Shown here: positions 17,931 through 26,180 of the stretch, in pieces
How the letters are laid out: each line of letters opens with the position of its first letter
Numbering within the stretch: the first letter of the stretch is position 1
Assembly (NCBI RefSeq): GCF_900091495.1
Contig: NZ_LT607413.1
Coordinates: 4,603,001 to 4,667,000, forward strand
DNA length: 64,000 nucleotides
Direction: 5' to 3'
Source of the DNA: Micromonospora echinospora
Lineage (GTDB): Bacteria > Actinomycetota > Actinomycetes > Mycobacteriales > Micromonosporaceae
Program-made: the position numbers and the translations under genes
The notes under the pieces: model-generated
The model's input: only the letters and a program-made list of their open reading frames with translations
What the model was told of the DNA's origin: nothing
The model's database searches: none

Positions 17931-18384
17931 CGACGATCTCGTCGTCCTCGGTGTCGCCGGTCGGCCGGAAGCCGGCCGACTCGTAGAGCCGCCGGGCCGG
18001 GGTGTTCTCCGGGTGGTACGACAGCCGGATCGCCCGGCATCCCGGCTGCTCCGCCAGCCAGGCCGTGACGGTCCGCAGGAGAGCCGACCCGAGTCCCCGG
18101 CCCTGCTCGGCGGCGTCGACGACCATGCCGCCGAGCCAGTACGAGCCGTCCTCGTCCACGCCCCACATCACGTGCCCGACCACCGTGTCGTCGGCGTGGA
18201 CGGCCAACGACCGCCACACGTCCTCGCGGGTGGAGAGCAGCAGGTAGCGGGCGGCCAGGGCGGCGACGAACCGGCGTTGGTCGTCGCGGGGCGCGACGTC
18301 GGCGACGGCACGCCAGTTGTCGTCGTTCACCTCACGCAGGGTGACGAGTCGTCCGGTCCGGTCGCGGAGTCCGTAGTCGATCAC
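17902..18384 (-). CDS. GNAT-family N-acetyltransferase
   Basis: A 160-residue Gcn5-related acetyltransferase that would transfer acetyl from acetyl-CoA to an unknown amine. The acetyl-CoA loop motif A is seen as GMVVDAAEQGRGLGSALLRT, preceded by strand VVGHVMWGVD and followed by LSYHPENTPARRLYESAGFR, the C-terminal part of the fold. GTG 18384 is chosen because family members begin right before IDYGLRDRTGRLVTLREV; a frame extending further upstream is not protein-like. The 3' end overlaps a decayed 30-bp repeat. Confidence 0.85.
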   Translation of the reverse strand: MIDYGLRDRTGRLVTLREVNDDNWRAVADVAPRDDQRRFVAALAARYLLLSTREDVWRSLAVHADDTVVGHVMWGVDEDGSYWLGGMVVDAAEQGRGLGSALLRTVTAWLAEQPGCRAIRLSYHPENTPARRLYESAGFRPTGDTEDDEIVAELTPTATP

Positions 18385-18512
18385 CGGCAGATGGTAGGCC
18401 GGACCGGGTGTGACCACGAGCGGGTTTCCGACGCCCCACACGGGGCCGCGCGGATCGGCGCACGTCGACCGTCGGCGTGGACGGGCGCGTCCGGCCCTGA
18501 CCGACACCGCGC

Positions 18513-18560
18513 TGCGGCATGTCGGGGTGTCCGGCCGGGCGGATGCCCCGACATGCCGCA
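18513..18560 (-). terminator. 15-bp perfect inverted repeat downstream of the acyltransferase gene
   Basis: Arms tgcggcatgtcgggg (18513-18527) and ccccgacatgccgca (18546-18560) are perfect complements separated by an 18-base loop. The hairpin begins 12 bases beyond the stop codon of the minus-strand acyltransferase gene. No U-tract follows, as is common for actinomycete terminators. Confidence 0.7.
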
Positions 18561-18571
18561 TGTCGAGTTGA

Positions 18572-20086
18572 TCAGCGGGGCGAGCCGGGCGGCGTCGGGT
18601 CGCGGGTGCCGGGCCACTCCCGCAGCAGCCGCAGCACTCCCGCCCCGACCAGGTAGGTCAGCAGCGCCGGAACCGGCAGCCCGAGCGGTTCGGCGGCGTG
18701 GCGTGGGGTCACCGCGTTGACCGCGAGCGCGGCGACCACGGCGACGAAGCCCACCACCGCGAGGGCGGCGCGGATCCGGGGTGGTGGGTGCCGGCGGGCC
18801 GGCCGGTCCCGGGAACCCGGTCCAGCGTCCGGGTCCCGGGAATCCGGTCCGGTGCCTGGGCCCCGGGGACCTGGGCCGTCGTGCCGCTGCGGGGGACGCG
18901 GCCGGGCTGTCGGTTCGCCCCGGGCCGGCCGCCGCCCTTTGGAGGCCCGCACTGGGCGCCGCCCGGTGCGGGCCTCCACCGGGCCGAAGACCGCGACCAG
19001 CACCGCCAGCACCACCGAGAGCATCAGCAGCCACGGCACGCGCCAGGCGAACCAGGCCGGTGAGCCCACCGGCGGGGTGGGCAGCAGACCCACCGCGTCG
19101 AGGCCGCCGACCAGCAGGATCGCCGCGCTCAGGTGCCAGAGGAAGACGGTCAGCACCACCGCGTTGACCGCGATCACCGCCTGCCAGGGGCCGGGGCGGC
19201 GCAGCCAGCGTTCGGCCGGTCCGCGGAGCACCATGACCAGCCCGACCTGGGTGGTGGCCAGGACGAGCAGCGCCAGGCTCGGTGGCGCGGCGTTGTCCAG
19301 CCGCTCACCCGGGATGTTGATCATGCTGATCGGGTACGGGCCGACGGTGGTCAGGGCCACCAGCGTGGCCAACCCGCCGAGCAGCAGCGTCCACCCGAGC
19401 CGTCGGGTCGGTGGGAACCGGAGACCGACCCCACGGCGGGCGTCGTACCAGGCGTAGCCGAGCTGGTGCACGGCGAGCCAGCCGAACAGGTAGTTGCCGA
19501 CCGCGAGTCCGGGCCGGTCGGCGAGCCGGGCCAGGTCGCCGAGACCGACCAGGGCCGCAAACGCCAGGGGCACGGCCAGCCCGTACCGCCGGTGCAGGGC
19601 GTAGGTGAGCGGGGTCAGCGGGACGACGAGCAGGTAGGCGGCGAGGAACCACAGCGGCACGGTGGCGAACCAGACCACGGTACGGGTCAGCGACGGATCG
19701 ACCCCGGCCAGGCGGGCGACCAGCGCACCGGCGGCGAGCACCAGGACGAGGACGGTGGTCGGCCGGACCAGCCGGGCGCTGCGGTCGAGCAACCAGTCGG
19801 CGGCGTCCCCGCCCCGGGCGCGGCGGGCGGCCAGCGAGGCGGCGTTGGCGAAACCGCCCACGACGAAGAAGACCGGCATCACCTGGACCAGCCAGGTCAG
19901 CGGGTACGCCCAGGGCAGGTCGGGCAGGGCGGAGCGGCCGGTGGGCCGTCCGGCCGCGTCGTGTCCGACGACGGCGACGGCCCAGTGCCCGAGGACGACG
20001 GCGGTGATCGCCACCGCGCGGAGCAGGTCGACGTACCGTTCCCGGTCGGCCGGGGTCCGCTCGGCGAGCTGCCGCAGGCGGCGCAT
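18572..20086 (-). CDS. Acyltransferase-3 family integral membrane protein
   Basis: A 504-residue polytopic protein of the OafA/YrhL acyltransferase-3 family, which O-acylates cell-surface polysaccharides, lipids or antibiotics. The N-terminal signature is RYVDLLRAVAITAVVLGHW, with the conserved R and H, followed by MPVFFVVGGFANAASL. About ten to twelve membrane helices follow. A Pro/Gly/Arg-rich, low-complexity cytoplasmic-like segment lies around residues 380-440 before two last helices. Acyl donor and acceptor cannot be read. It stands alone between the kinase gene and the GNAT gene on the same strand. Confidence 0.85.
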   Translation of the reverse strand: MRRLRQLAERTPADRERYVDLLRAVAITAVVLGHWAVAVVGHDAAGRPTGRSALPDLPWAYPLTWLVQVMPVFFVVGGFANAASLAARRARGGDAADWLLDRSARLVRPTTVLVLVLAAGALVARLAGVDPSLTRTVVWFATVPLWFLAAYLLVVPLTPLTYALHRRYGLAVPLAFAALVGLGDLARLADRPGLAVGNYLFGWLAVHQLGYAWYDARRGVGLRFPPTRRLGWTLLLGGLATLVALTTVGPYPISMINIPGERLDNAAPPSLALLVLATTQVGLVMVLRGPAERWLRRPGPWQAVIAVNAVVLTVFLWHLSAAILLVGGLDAVGLLPTPPVGSPAWFAWRVPWLLMLSVVLAVLVAVFGPVEARTGRRPVRASKGRRPARGEPTARPRPPQRHDGPGPRGPGTGPDSRDPDAGPGSRDRPARRHPPPRIRAALAVVGFVAVVAALAVNAVTPRHAAEPLGLPVPALLTYLVGAGVLRLLREWPGTRDPTPPGSPR

Positions 20087-20197
20087 GGCGTCAGGCTATG
20101 CCACCCGGGCGGGCCCGGCAGCCCGGTCGAGGTCGCCGGCCGGGGCGCGGATGGTCCGTCGAGGCGGAAGGCCCGGCCGAGATCCTCGACGATCCGG

Positions 20198-21187
20198 TCA
20201 GGCCGCCGGTCGTACCAGCAGCGCGTGCAGCGCGGCCGGATCCGCCACCCCGGGCAGGTCGCGGGCGGCTAGCCAGGCGGCTGCCGCCGCGCCGTCGCCG
20301 GCCCGCCGCAGGGGCGCGTGCGGCCATCGGCGGCGCAGTTCGGCCTGGAGCGCGGTGGCCAGCGGGGTGTCCCCGGTGAGCAGTCCGCCGCCGAGGACGA
20401 GCGGATCGCCTGCGTCCGGTGGGCGGATCCGGGAGGCGCTCTCCGCGAGGTGTCCGGCGGCCTCGCCGACGATGGCGACGGCGGTCGGCTCGTCCTGGCG
20501 GGCGGCGTCGACGACCAGCGGGGCCAGCCGCGCCAGCTCGACCGGGGAGCGTCGGGTGACCGCCTGGACCAGCGCGTCGACGGTGTCCCGGGGGCGGGGG
20601 GCGACCTCGGCGTGTCCGAGCAGTTCGGTGAGGACGCGGGCGCCGAGCGGTCCGGGCCGGTGGGCACGGTCCAGGTCGGCCAGCACCCGCCGGACCGCCT
20701 CGCGGCCCAGCCAGAAGCCGGAGCCGGCGTCGCCCAGCAGCCAGCCGTGTCCGTCGGCGATCCGGTCCAGCTCCAGTCCGCGAACCCGGGCGGCGACGGC
20801 CCCGGTCCCGGCGATCAGTACGGTGCCGTCCGGGTCGGGGGTGCCGGAGGCGTAGGCGACCAGGGCGTCCTTCTGCACCGTGTACGGGCAGCGCAGGCCG
20901 GCGTCGTGCCAGGCCCGGTCGAAGGCGTCCCGGCCGGCGGGGTCGGCGAGGAGCCGGCCCGCCCCGGCCAGCCCGATCACCCCGGCGGCGACCCGGGCGG
21001 GGTCGACGTCGGTGAGCGCCGCGCGCAGGGCGGTGCGGAGCTCGGTGGCGGCCCGCTCGGCGCCGTGGCTGGTGGGGTTGCCGCCCCCGGCGCGGCCGGT
21101 GCCGAGTCGTTCCCCGGTGGTGGTGACGACCGCGGCCCGGGTGGAGGTGCCGCCGACGTCCAGGCCGACCACGATGCTGCCGGACAT
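20198..21187 (-). CDS. BadF/BadG-family N-acetylglucosamine kinase-like protein
   Basis: A 329-residue ASKHA-fold sugar kinase. The N-terminal phosphate loop is GLDVGGTSTRAAVVTTTG, a second glycine loop is IAGTGAVAAR, and WLLGDAGSGFWLGREAV is the diagnostic BadF/NagK-type motif. Expected reaction: ATP-dependent phosphorylation of GlcNAc (or GlcN) to the 6-phosphate in the cytoplasm. ATG 21187 follows GGGAGG with good spacing. It is divergent from the MurR/RpiR regulator and the NgcEFG-type importer, which supports a job in using imported amino sugar. Substrate is inferred from context. Confidence 0.83.
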   Translation of the reverse strand: MSGSIVVGLDVGGTSTRAAVVTTTGERLGTGRAGGGNPTSHGAERAATELRTALRAALTDVDPARVAAGVIGLAGAGRLLADPAGRDAFDRAWHDAGLRCPYTVQKDALVAYASGTPDPDGTVLIAGTGAVAARVRGLELDRIADGHGWLLGDAGSGFWLGREAVRRVLADLDRAHRPGPLGARVLTELLGHAEVAPRPRDTVDALVQAVTRRSPVELARLAPLVVDAARQDEPTAVAIVGEAAGHLAESASRIRPPDAGDPLVLGGGLLTGDTPLATALQAELRRRWPHAPLRRAGDGAAAAAWLAARDLPGVADPAALHALLVRPAA

Positions 21188-21316
21188 GCCGTTGAACCTC
21201 CCGGGGGATCGTCGCTGCGGCGATTCATGCTGGTCGACCCGGGTGCGCCTGGCAAGGTCGAGCCGGACCACGGAGGGTGTGGTCCAGGTAACAGTTTGAA
21301 AACTTCGCCCACGGCC

Positions 21317-21364
21317 TTGACATGGAGGGCCCTTCAGTAAGAACTTTTACCACTAACGGTTAAC
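21317..21364 (+). promoter_or_regulatory. Promoter/operator region between the kinase and the MurR/RpiR regulator
   Basis: TTGACA at 21317-21322 is a consensus -35. The AT-rich stretch after it contains the interrupted palindrome GTAAGAACTTTTAC (21337-21350, ends GTAA/TTAC) overlapping the expected -10, plus GTTAAC at 21359-21364. The AT content contrasts with the surroundings. I infer an operator for the adjacent MurR/RpiR protein; the exact site is unproven. Confidence 0.5.
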
Positions 21365-21389
21365 ACTCTTTTCAGAAAGGCGGACCCCG

Positions 21390-22349
21390 ATGGTCGGTCA
21401 CGAGGTGGACACCACCGCGGCTGCGGTGGTCCACACCGACGGGCCCGACCGCCGGGTCCCGCTCGGGGTCGCCTCCGACGGTGTGCTGGCCCGCGTCCGT
21501 GCCGGCGCGGGTGAGCTGACCGGGGCGCTGCGCCGGGTCGCCGAGCACGTGCTCAGCGACCCGGAGGCGGCGGCCCGGGCCACCATCGTGGAACTCGCCG
21601 AACGCAGTGGCACGTCCCCGGCCACGGTCACCCGGTTCTGCCGGGCGATGGGCTTCGAGGGCTACGCCGACCTGCGGCTCGGTATCGCCGCCGAGACCGG
21701 TCGGTCCCGCTCCGCCGGCTGGACCGTCGACATCGGCCGGGAGATCCAGCCGGGCGACCCGCTCGAACGGGTGCTCGGGCAGATCATGGCCGCCGACACC
21801 CGGGCCATGCACGACACCGCCGCCCTGCTCGACCTGGCCGAGGTGGAACGCGCCGCCGTCGCCATCGCCGGGGCCGACCGGGTGAACATCTTCGGGGCCA
21901 GCGGCAGCGCGCTGGTCGGCGAGGAGATGCAGTTCAGCCTGCACCGCATCGGCGTGGCCGCGTGGGCCTGGAACGACGTGCACGAAGGGCTGGCCAGTGC
22001 CGCGCTGCTGCGCCCCGGCGACGTGGCGCTGGGCATCTCGCACACCGGGCAGACCCGGGAGACCATCGAGATGCTCGCCGAGGCAGGCAGCCGGGGCGCG
22101 ACCACCGTCGCGCTGACCGGCTTCCCCCGCTCGCCCCTGGCCGAACTGGCCGACGTCGTCCTGCTGACCGCCAGCCAGGCCACCACCTTCCGTCCCGACG
22201 CGTTGTCCGCCCGCCACCCCCAGCTCGTCGTGCTCGACCTGCTCTACGTGGCGGTCGCGCAACGCACCCACGACCGCGCCCACGCGGCGTTCCGGCGTAC
22301 CGCACAGGCGGTCGACGGGCACAAGGCCGCGCGGGGAGCCCTGCCATGA
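21390..22349 (+). CDS. MurR/RpiR-family transcriptional regulator (HTH plus SIS domain)
   Basis: 319 residues. The N-terminal HTH_6 domain spans about residues 30-105 (AEHVLSDPEAAARATIVELA, then GTSPATVTRFCRAMGF). The C-terminal SIS domain, about 130-290, binds phosphosugars (VNIFGASGSALVGEEM, ALGISHTGQTRETIEMLAEA). These proteins sense sugar phosphates such as GlcNAc-6-P or MurNAc-6-P. Placed between a GlcNAc-type kinase and an NgcEFG-type importer, it is the likely local regulator and responds to the kinase product. A GAAAGGCGG ribosome site precedes ATG 21390. Confidence 0.88.
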   Translation: MVGHEVDTTAAAVVHTDGPDRRVPLGVASDGVLARVRAGAGELTGALRRVAEHVLSDPEAAARATIVELAERSGTSPATVTRFCRAMGFEGYADLRLGIAAETGRSRSAGWTVDIGREIQPGDPLERVLGQIMAADTRAMHDTAALLDLAEVERAAVAIAGADRVNIFGASGSALVGEEMQFSLHRIGVAAWAWNDVHEGLASAALLRPGDVALGISHTGQTRETIEMLAEAGSRGATTVALTGFPRSPLAELADVVLLTASQATTFRPDALSARHPQLVVLDLLYVAVAQRTHDRAHAAFRRTAQAVDGHKAARGALP

Positions 22350-22485
22350 CCCACGTCCGGTGGACCACCGGGCCGGCCCGCCGCACCGGCTGACCCGACC
22401 CACCGGTCCGCCGAGGGCCGTCACCCGGCCCGATCCGACCCGCACGCCACGCCCGATCCGACTTCCACGTCAAGGAGAGACGACG

Positions 22486-23919
22486 ATGTCCGTTATCCCC
22501 GAGCTCCCGGCCGACCTGAGCCGCCGTACCGTGCTGCGCCGTGCCGCCGCCGTGGGCCTGCTGGCCACCCCGGCCGTCGGCCTGCTCAGCGGCTGTGTCG
22601 GCGGCGGCGACGACGAGCCGGTCGAGCAGGCCGCCGGCGAGAAGTCGGCCACCAACCCGCTGGGCGTCAAGGAGGACGCCCCGCTGGAGGTGGTCATCTT
22701 CAACGGCGGGCTGGGCACCAAGTACGCCACCGACGTGCACATCCCGTCGTACAAGAAGGCGTTCCCCAAGGCCGAGGTGAAGCACTCGGCGACCGAGGAG
22801 GTCGGCACCGTCCTCCAGCCCCGGTTCACCAGCAACACCCCGCCGGACATGGTCAACAACGCCGGCTCGAAGCTGATGGACCAGGGCGCGCTGGTGCAGG
22901 CCGGCCAGGTGCAGGACCTCACCGAGCTCTACGACGCCCCGTCGCTGGATGACCCGTCGAAGAAGGTGCGGGACCTGCTCATCCCGGGCACCGTCGAGCA
23001 GGGCACCTTCAACGGCAAGCCGTACGTGCTGAACTACGCGTTCACCGTCTTCGGCCTCTGGTACGACAGCGCGCTGTTCGAGAAGAACGGCTGGACCGCG
23101 CCGAAGACCTGGGCCGACTTCACCGCGCTCCTCGACAAGATCAAGGCCGCCGGGATCACGCCGTACTCGTACGCCGGCGCGAACGCCGCCTACTACCAGT
23201 ACCTGGTCCTGCTCACCAGCGCCGCCAAGATCGGCGGCCCGGACGTGCTGAAGAACATCGACAACCTGGAGGACGGCGCCTGGCAGGCCGAGCCGGTCAA
23301 GCAGGCCGCCGCCGCGTGGGCCGAGATCGGCGCGAAGTACGGCAACAAGGCGCACCTGGGCCTCAAGCACACCGAGGTCCAGCTCCAGCAGAACCAGGGC
23401 AAGGTGGCGTTCTACCCCAGCGGCTCCTGGCTGGAGAACGAGCAGGCCAAGGACACCCCGCCCGGCTTCAAGTACGCGGTGATGCCGGTGCCGAGCGTGA
23501 CCGCCTCGGACGCGCTGCCGCCGACCGCGATCTACGCGGCGGCCGGCGAGATGTACTTCGTCGCCGCCAAGGGCAAGAACCCGCGCGGCGGCATGGAGTA
23601 CCTGCGGCACATGCTCTCCAAGGCCGGCGCGAAGGGCTTCACCGAGCTCACCAAGGTGCTCACGGTGGTCCAGGGCGCGGTCGACGGCGTCGACATCTCG
23701 CCCGGTCTGACCAGCGGCAACGCCATGCTGGCGGCGGCCGGCAAGGACTACTTCAGCTACCGCTTCGACGCCTGGTACAAGAAGCTCGACGACGAGGCCC
23801 GCGCCGCGACCAACGAGCTGATGTTCTCCGGGGGCACCGCGCAGAAGTTCTGCGACCGGATGCAGAAGGTCGCCGACGCGGTCAAGAAGGACTCCTCCAT
23901 CGAGAAGTTCAAGCGCTGA
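22486..23919 (+). CDS. ngcE: N-acetylglucosamine/diacetylchitobiose ABC transporter, binding lipoprotein (NgcE-like)
   Basis: A 477-residue family-1 solute-binding lipoprotein. The export signal combines a twin-arginine motif (SRRTVLRRAA, residues 12-21) with a lipobox LLSGC. The mature part has the LEVVIFNGGLG start, the GTKYATDVHIPSYKKAFP segment and WYDSALFEKNGWTAPKTWADF typical of NgcE proteins, which bind GlcNAc and chitobiose outside the membrane. AAGGAGAG precedes ATG 22486. The two permease genes follow with short gaps and no ATPase gene is present, so a shared MsiK-type ATPase is expected. Specificity is inferred from similarity and from the kinase/regulator context. Confidence 0.85.
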   Translation: MSVIPELPADLSRRTVLRRAAAVGLLATPAVGLLSGCVGGGDDEPVEQAAGEKSATNPLGVKEDAPLEVVIFNGGLGTKYATDVHIPSYKKAFPKAEVKHSATEEVGTVLQPRFTSNTPPDMVNNAGSKLMDQGALVQAGQVQDLTELYDAPSLDDPSKKVRDLLIPGTVEQGTFNGKPYVLNYAFTVFGLWYDSALFEKNGWTAPKTWADFTALLDKIKAAGITPYSYAGANAAYYQYLVLLTSAAKIGGPDVLKNIDNLEDGAWQAEPVKQAAAAWAEIGAKYGNKAHLGLKHTEVQLQQNQGKVAFYPSGSWLENEQAKDTPPGFKYAVMPVPSVTASDALPPTAIYAAAGEMYFVAAKGKNPRGGMEYLRHMLSKAGAKGFTELTKVLTVVQGAVDGVDISPGLTSGNAMLAAAGKDYFSYRFDAWYKKLDDEARAATNELMFSGGTAQKFCDRMQKVADAVKKDSSIEKFKR

Positions 23920-23955
23920 TCCGGGCGTAGCGAGGCGAGCGGAGACGAGACAACC

Positions 23956-24867
23956 ATGCGGCATGGCAGGTACCCGTTCATCATCGGCTTCCTGGCGGCG
24001 CCGGTCGCGATCTACGTGACCTTCGTCCTGGGGCCGTACGCCCAGGCCTTCTACCTGGCCCTCACCAACTGGCGGGGGGTCAGCGCGAACCCGGAGTTCG
24101 TCGGTCTGGAGAACTTCACCCGGCTCCTGGACGACGACGTCTTCTGGAAGGCCATCCGGCACCACGGGCTCCTGCTGCTCGCCCTGCCGCTGCTCACGAT
24201 CCTCCTCGCGCTCTTCTTCGCCTTCATGCTCAACGTGGGCGGGGGGAGCCGGGGCGGCGTGATGACCGGGGTCTGGGGGTCGAAGTTCTACCGGGTGGTG
24301 TTCTTCTTCCCCCAGGTCCTGGCGGTGGTCATCGTCGGGGTCATCTTCAGCCGGGTGTACGCCCCGGACGACAGCGGCCTGCTCAACGGAGCGCTGGGCG
24401 CGGTCGGCATCGACCCGGTGCTCTTCATGGCCGACCCGGACATCGCGCTCTGGTCGATCATCGCGGTGCTGGTCTGGCAGGCGGTCGGCTTCTACGTGGT
24501 GCTCTTCAGCGCCGGCATGTCCTCGGTGCCGAAGGACATCTACGAGGCGGCCACCATCGACGGGGCCGGACGGACGGCGATGTTCTTCAAGGTGACCCTG
24601 CCGCTGCTCTGGGACACCCTCCAGGTGGCCTGGGTCTACCTGGGCATCGCCGCCTTCGACGCCTTCGCCATCGTGCAGGTGCTCTCCGTCGACCAGGGCG
24701 GCCCCGACGGGGCCACCACCGTGCTCGGCATGGAGATCTACCGCAACGCGTTCAGCTACTCCCAGTTCGGCTACGCCTCGGCGATGGGCGTGGCGCTGTT
24801 CTTCCTGACGATCACGTTCGCCGCGCTCACCCTGCGCGTCAGCAAGCGTGACACGATCGAGCTGTAG
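23956..24867 (+). CDS. ngcF: Sugar ABC transporter permease (NgcF-like)
   Basis: A 303-residue MalF/UgpA-type permease with six predicted helices starting at FIIGFLAAPVAIYVTFVLGP. The cytoplasmic EAA loop reads EAATIDGAGRTAMFFKVTLP (near residues 197-216), the contact for the ATPase. The gene lies 36 bases after the binding protein. The gap holds a gcgtagcgaggcgagc stretch and a GGAG site. It transports GlcNAc/chitobiose if the locus assignment is right. Confidence 0.86.
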   Translation: MRHGRYPFIIGFLAAPVAIYVTFVLGPYAQAFYLALTNWRGVSANPEFVGLENFTRLLDDDVFWKAIRHHGLLLLALPLLTILLALFFAFMLNVGGGSRGGVMTGVWGSKFYRVVFFFPQVLAVVIVGVIFSRVYAPDDSGLLNGALGAVGIDPVLFMADPDIALWSIIAVLVWQAVGFYVVLFSAGMSSVPKDIYEAATIDGAGRTAMFFKVTLPLLWDTLQVAWVYLGIAAFDAFAIVQVLSVDQGGPDGATTVLGMEIYRNAFSYSQFGYASAMGVALFFLTITFAALTLRVSKRDTIEL

Positions 24868-24878
24868 AGGCGGCACCG

Positions 24879-25808
24879 ATGACGACGGAGATCGCACCCA
24901 GCGCCCCGGCCGCCCCGGTCGGGTCCGCCCCGGGAGGCCGTAAGCACACCGCCGCCCGCCGGCAGCGCTCCGAGGTGGGACTGCTGACCGGACTGGGCCA
25001 CCTGGCCCTGCTGGTCTGGGCGATCCTGGTGATCGCCCCGCTGCTCTGGACGATCCTCGCCTCGTTCAAGAGCAACACCGAGATCTTCCTCGGCAACCCG
25101 TTCGCGCTGCCCGGGACGTTCAACTTCGACAGCTACGTCCGGGCGTGGAGCGAGGCGAACGTCGGGCGGTACTTCCTCAACAGCGTCTTCGTGGTGACGC
25201 TGAGCACCACCGGCACCATGCTGCTCGGGTCGATGGCCGCGTACGTGCTGGCCCGCTACCCGTTCCCGGGCAACCGGGTGATCTACTACCTGTTCGTCTC
25301 CGGCCTGGCGTTCCCGGTCTTCCTCGCTCTGGTGCCGCTCTTCCTGGTGGTCAACAACCTCGGGCTGCTGAACACGTACACCGGGCTGGTCCTGGTCTAC
25401 ATCGCGTACTCGCTGCCGTTCACGGTGTTCTTCCTGGCCGCGTTCTTCAAGACGTTGCCGAACTCGGTGGCCGAGGCGGCGATGATCGACGGGGCCTCGC
25501 ACACCCGGTTGTTCTTCCAGGTCATGATGCCGATGGCCCGGCCGGGCCTGGTCAGCATCGCGATCTTCAACGTGATCGGTCAGTGGAATCAGTACCTGCT
25601 GCCGGTGGCGCTGATGCAGGGCGAGGGGGCAGACCGCAAGTGGGTGCTCACCCAGGGCATCGCCAGCATCTCCACCTCCGCCGGCTACCAGGCCGACTGG
25701 GCGGCGCTCTTCGCGGCGCTCACCCTCTCCATCCTGCCGATGATCATCGTGTACGCGTTCTTCCAGCGGCAGATCCAGTCCGGCCTCACCGCCGGGGCGG
25801 TCAAGTAG
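24879..25808 (+). CDS. ngcG: Sugar ABC transporter permease (NgcG-like)
   Basis: A 309-residue MalG-type permease. A hydrophilic Ala/Pro/Arg-rich N-terminus of about 30 residues precedes six helices (LGHLALLVWAILVIAPLLW first). The EAA loop is EAAMIDGASHTRLFFQVMMP. The gene starts 11 bases after ngcF, so they are cotranscribed. It ends the importer operon; the symmetrical hairpin at 26061-26080 may end transcription from both sides. Confidence 0.86.
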   Translation: MTTEIAPSAPAAPVGSAPGGRKHTAARRQRSEVGLLTGLGHLALLVWAILVIAPLLWTILASFKSNTEIFLGNPFALPGTFNFDSYVRAWSEANVGRYFLNSVFVVTLSTTGTMLLGSMAAYVLARYPFPGNRVIYYLFVSGLAFPVFLALVPLFLVVNNLGLLNTYTGLVLVYIAYSLPFTVFFLAAFFKTLPNSVAEAAMIDGASHTRLFFQVMMPMARPGLVSIAIFNVIGQWNQYLLPVALMQGEGADRKWVLTQGIASISTSAGYQADWAALFAALTLSILPMIIVYAFFQRQIQSGLTAGAVK

Positions 25809-26060
25809 CCCACCGTGGTCGCCGCGCGGCTGCCCGACCCTCGTCAGGTAGCCGCACGGCCCCGGCCGGCGCGTGGTGACGACCCGTCGTCGGCTGTCGC
25901 CGACACCGCCCCTCGGACCGGGTTCGGGTGCCCACATGCGCGCGGTGCCGATTCAACGCCACCCGTCCACGTCTGGTACGCGAAGTTCGTGGTGGCGCAC
26001 CAACTGCCGTTAGGCTGGGTGGCGCAGGAGGCCCTCTCGGGGGTTCCCGCAGCCGCCTTA

Positions 26061-26080
26061 GGGCCCGCTCACGCGGGCCC
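26061..26080. terminator. Bidirectional hairpin between the ngc operon and the XRE operon
   Basis: gggcccgc-tcac-gcgggccc is an 8-bp perfect GC stem with a 4-base loop. It lies between convergent operons and contains the stop codon of the 36-residue ORF on the minus strand. Confidence 0.7.
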
Positions 26081-26179
26081 TTCGTGCATCTGGTGGGCGG
26101 TCGGGGACCAGCACCAGGAGTGGTAGCGGCATGTCTCGTCGGGGTTCGGGCGGGCTTCGCGGTGCTGGAGGACGGCCAT
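26069..26179 (-). CDS. 36-residue His/Cys-containing mini-protein
   Basis: An ATG ORF begins one base after the stop of the XRE regulator and ends inside the terminator hairpin. The product, MAVLQHREARPNPDETCRYH followed by SWCWSPTAHQMHEGPA, has two cysteines and several histidines (C17, H20, C23, H29, H32) spaced as in a small metal-binding site. The tight spacing suggests translational coupling. There is no family assignment. It could be chance, but the length, position and Cys/His pattern favour a real gene. Confidence 0.5.
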   Translation of the reverse strand: MAVLQHREARPNPDETCRYHSWCWSPTAHQMHEGPA

Positions 26180-26180
26180 G

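Noticed and set aside
21934..24897. A 987-codon minus-strand open frame opposite the NgcE/NgcF genes
   Set aside because: Low-complexity His/Asp/Arg/Gly composition; the plus strand holds a complete binding protein and permease with ribosome sites.
25815..26126. A 103-codon plus-strand ORF after ngcG
   Set aside because: No ribosome site. It overlaps the bidirectional terminator and the 36-residue ORF, whose position is better supported.
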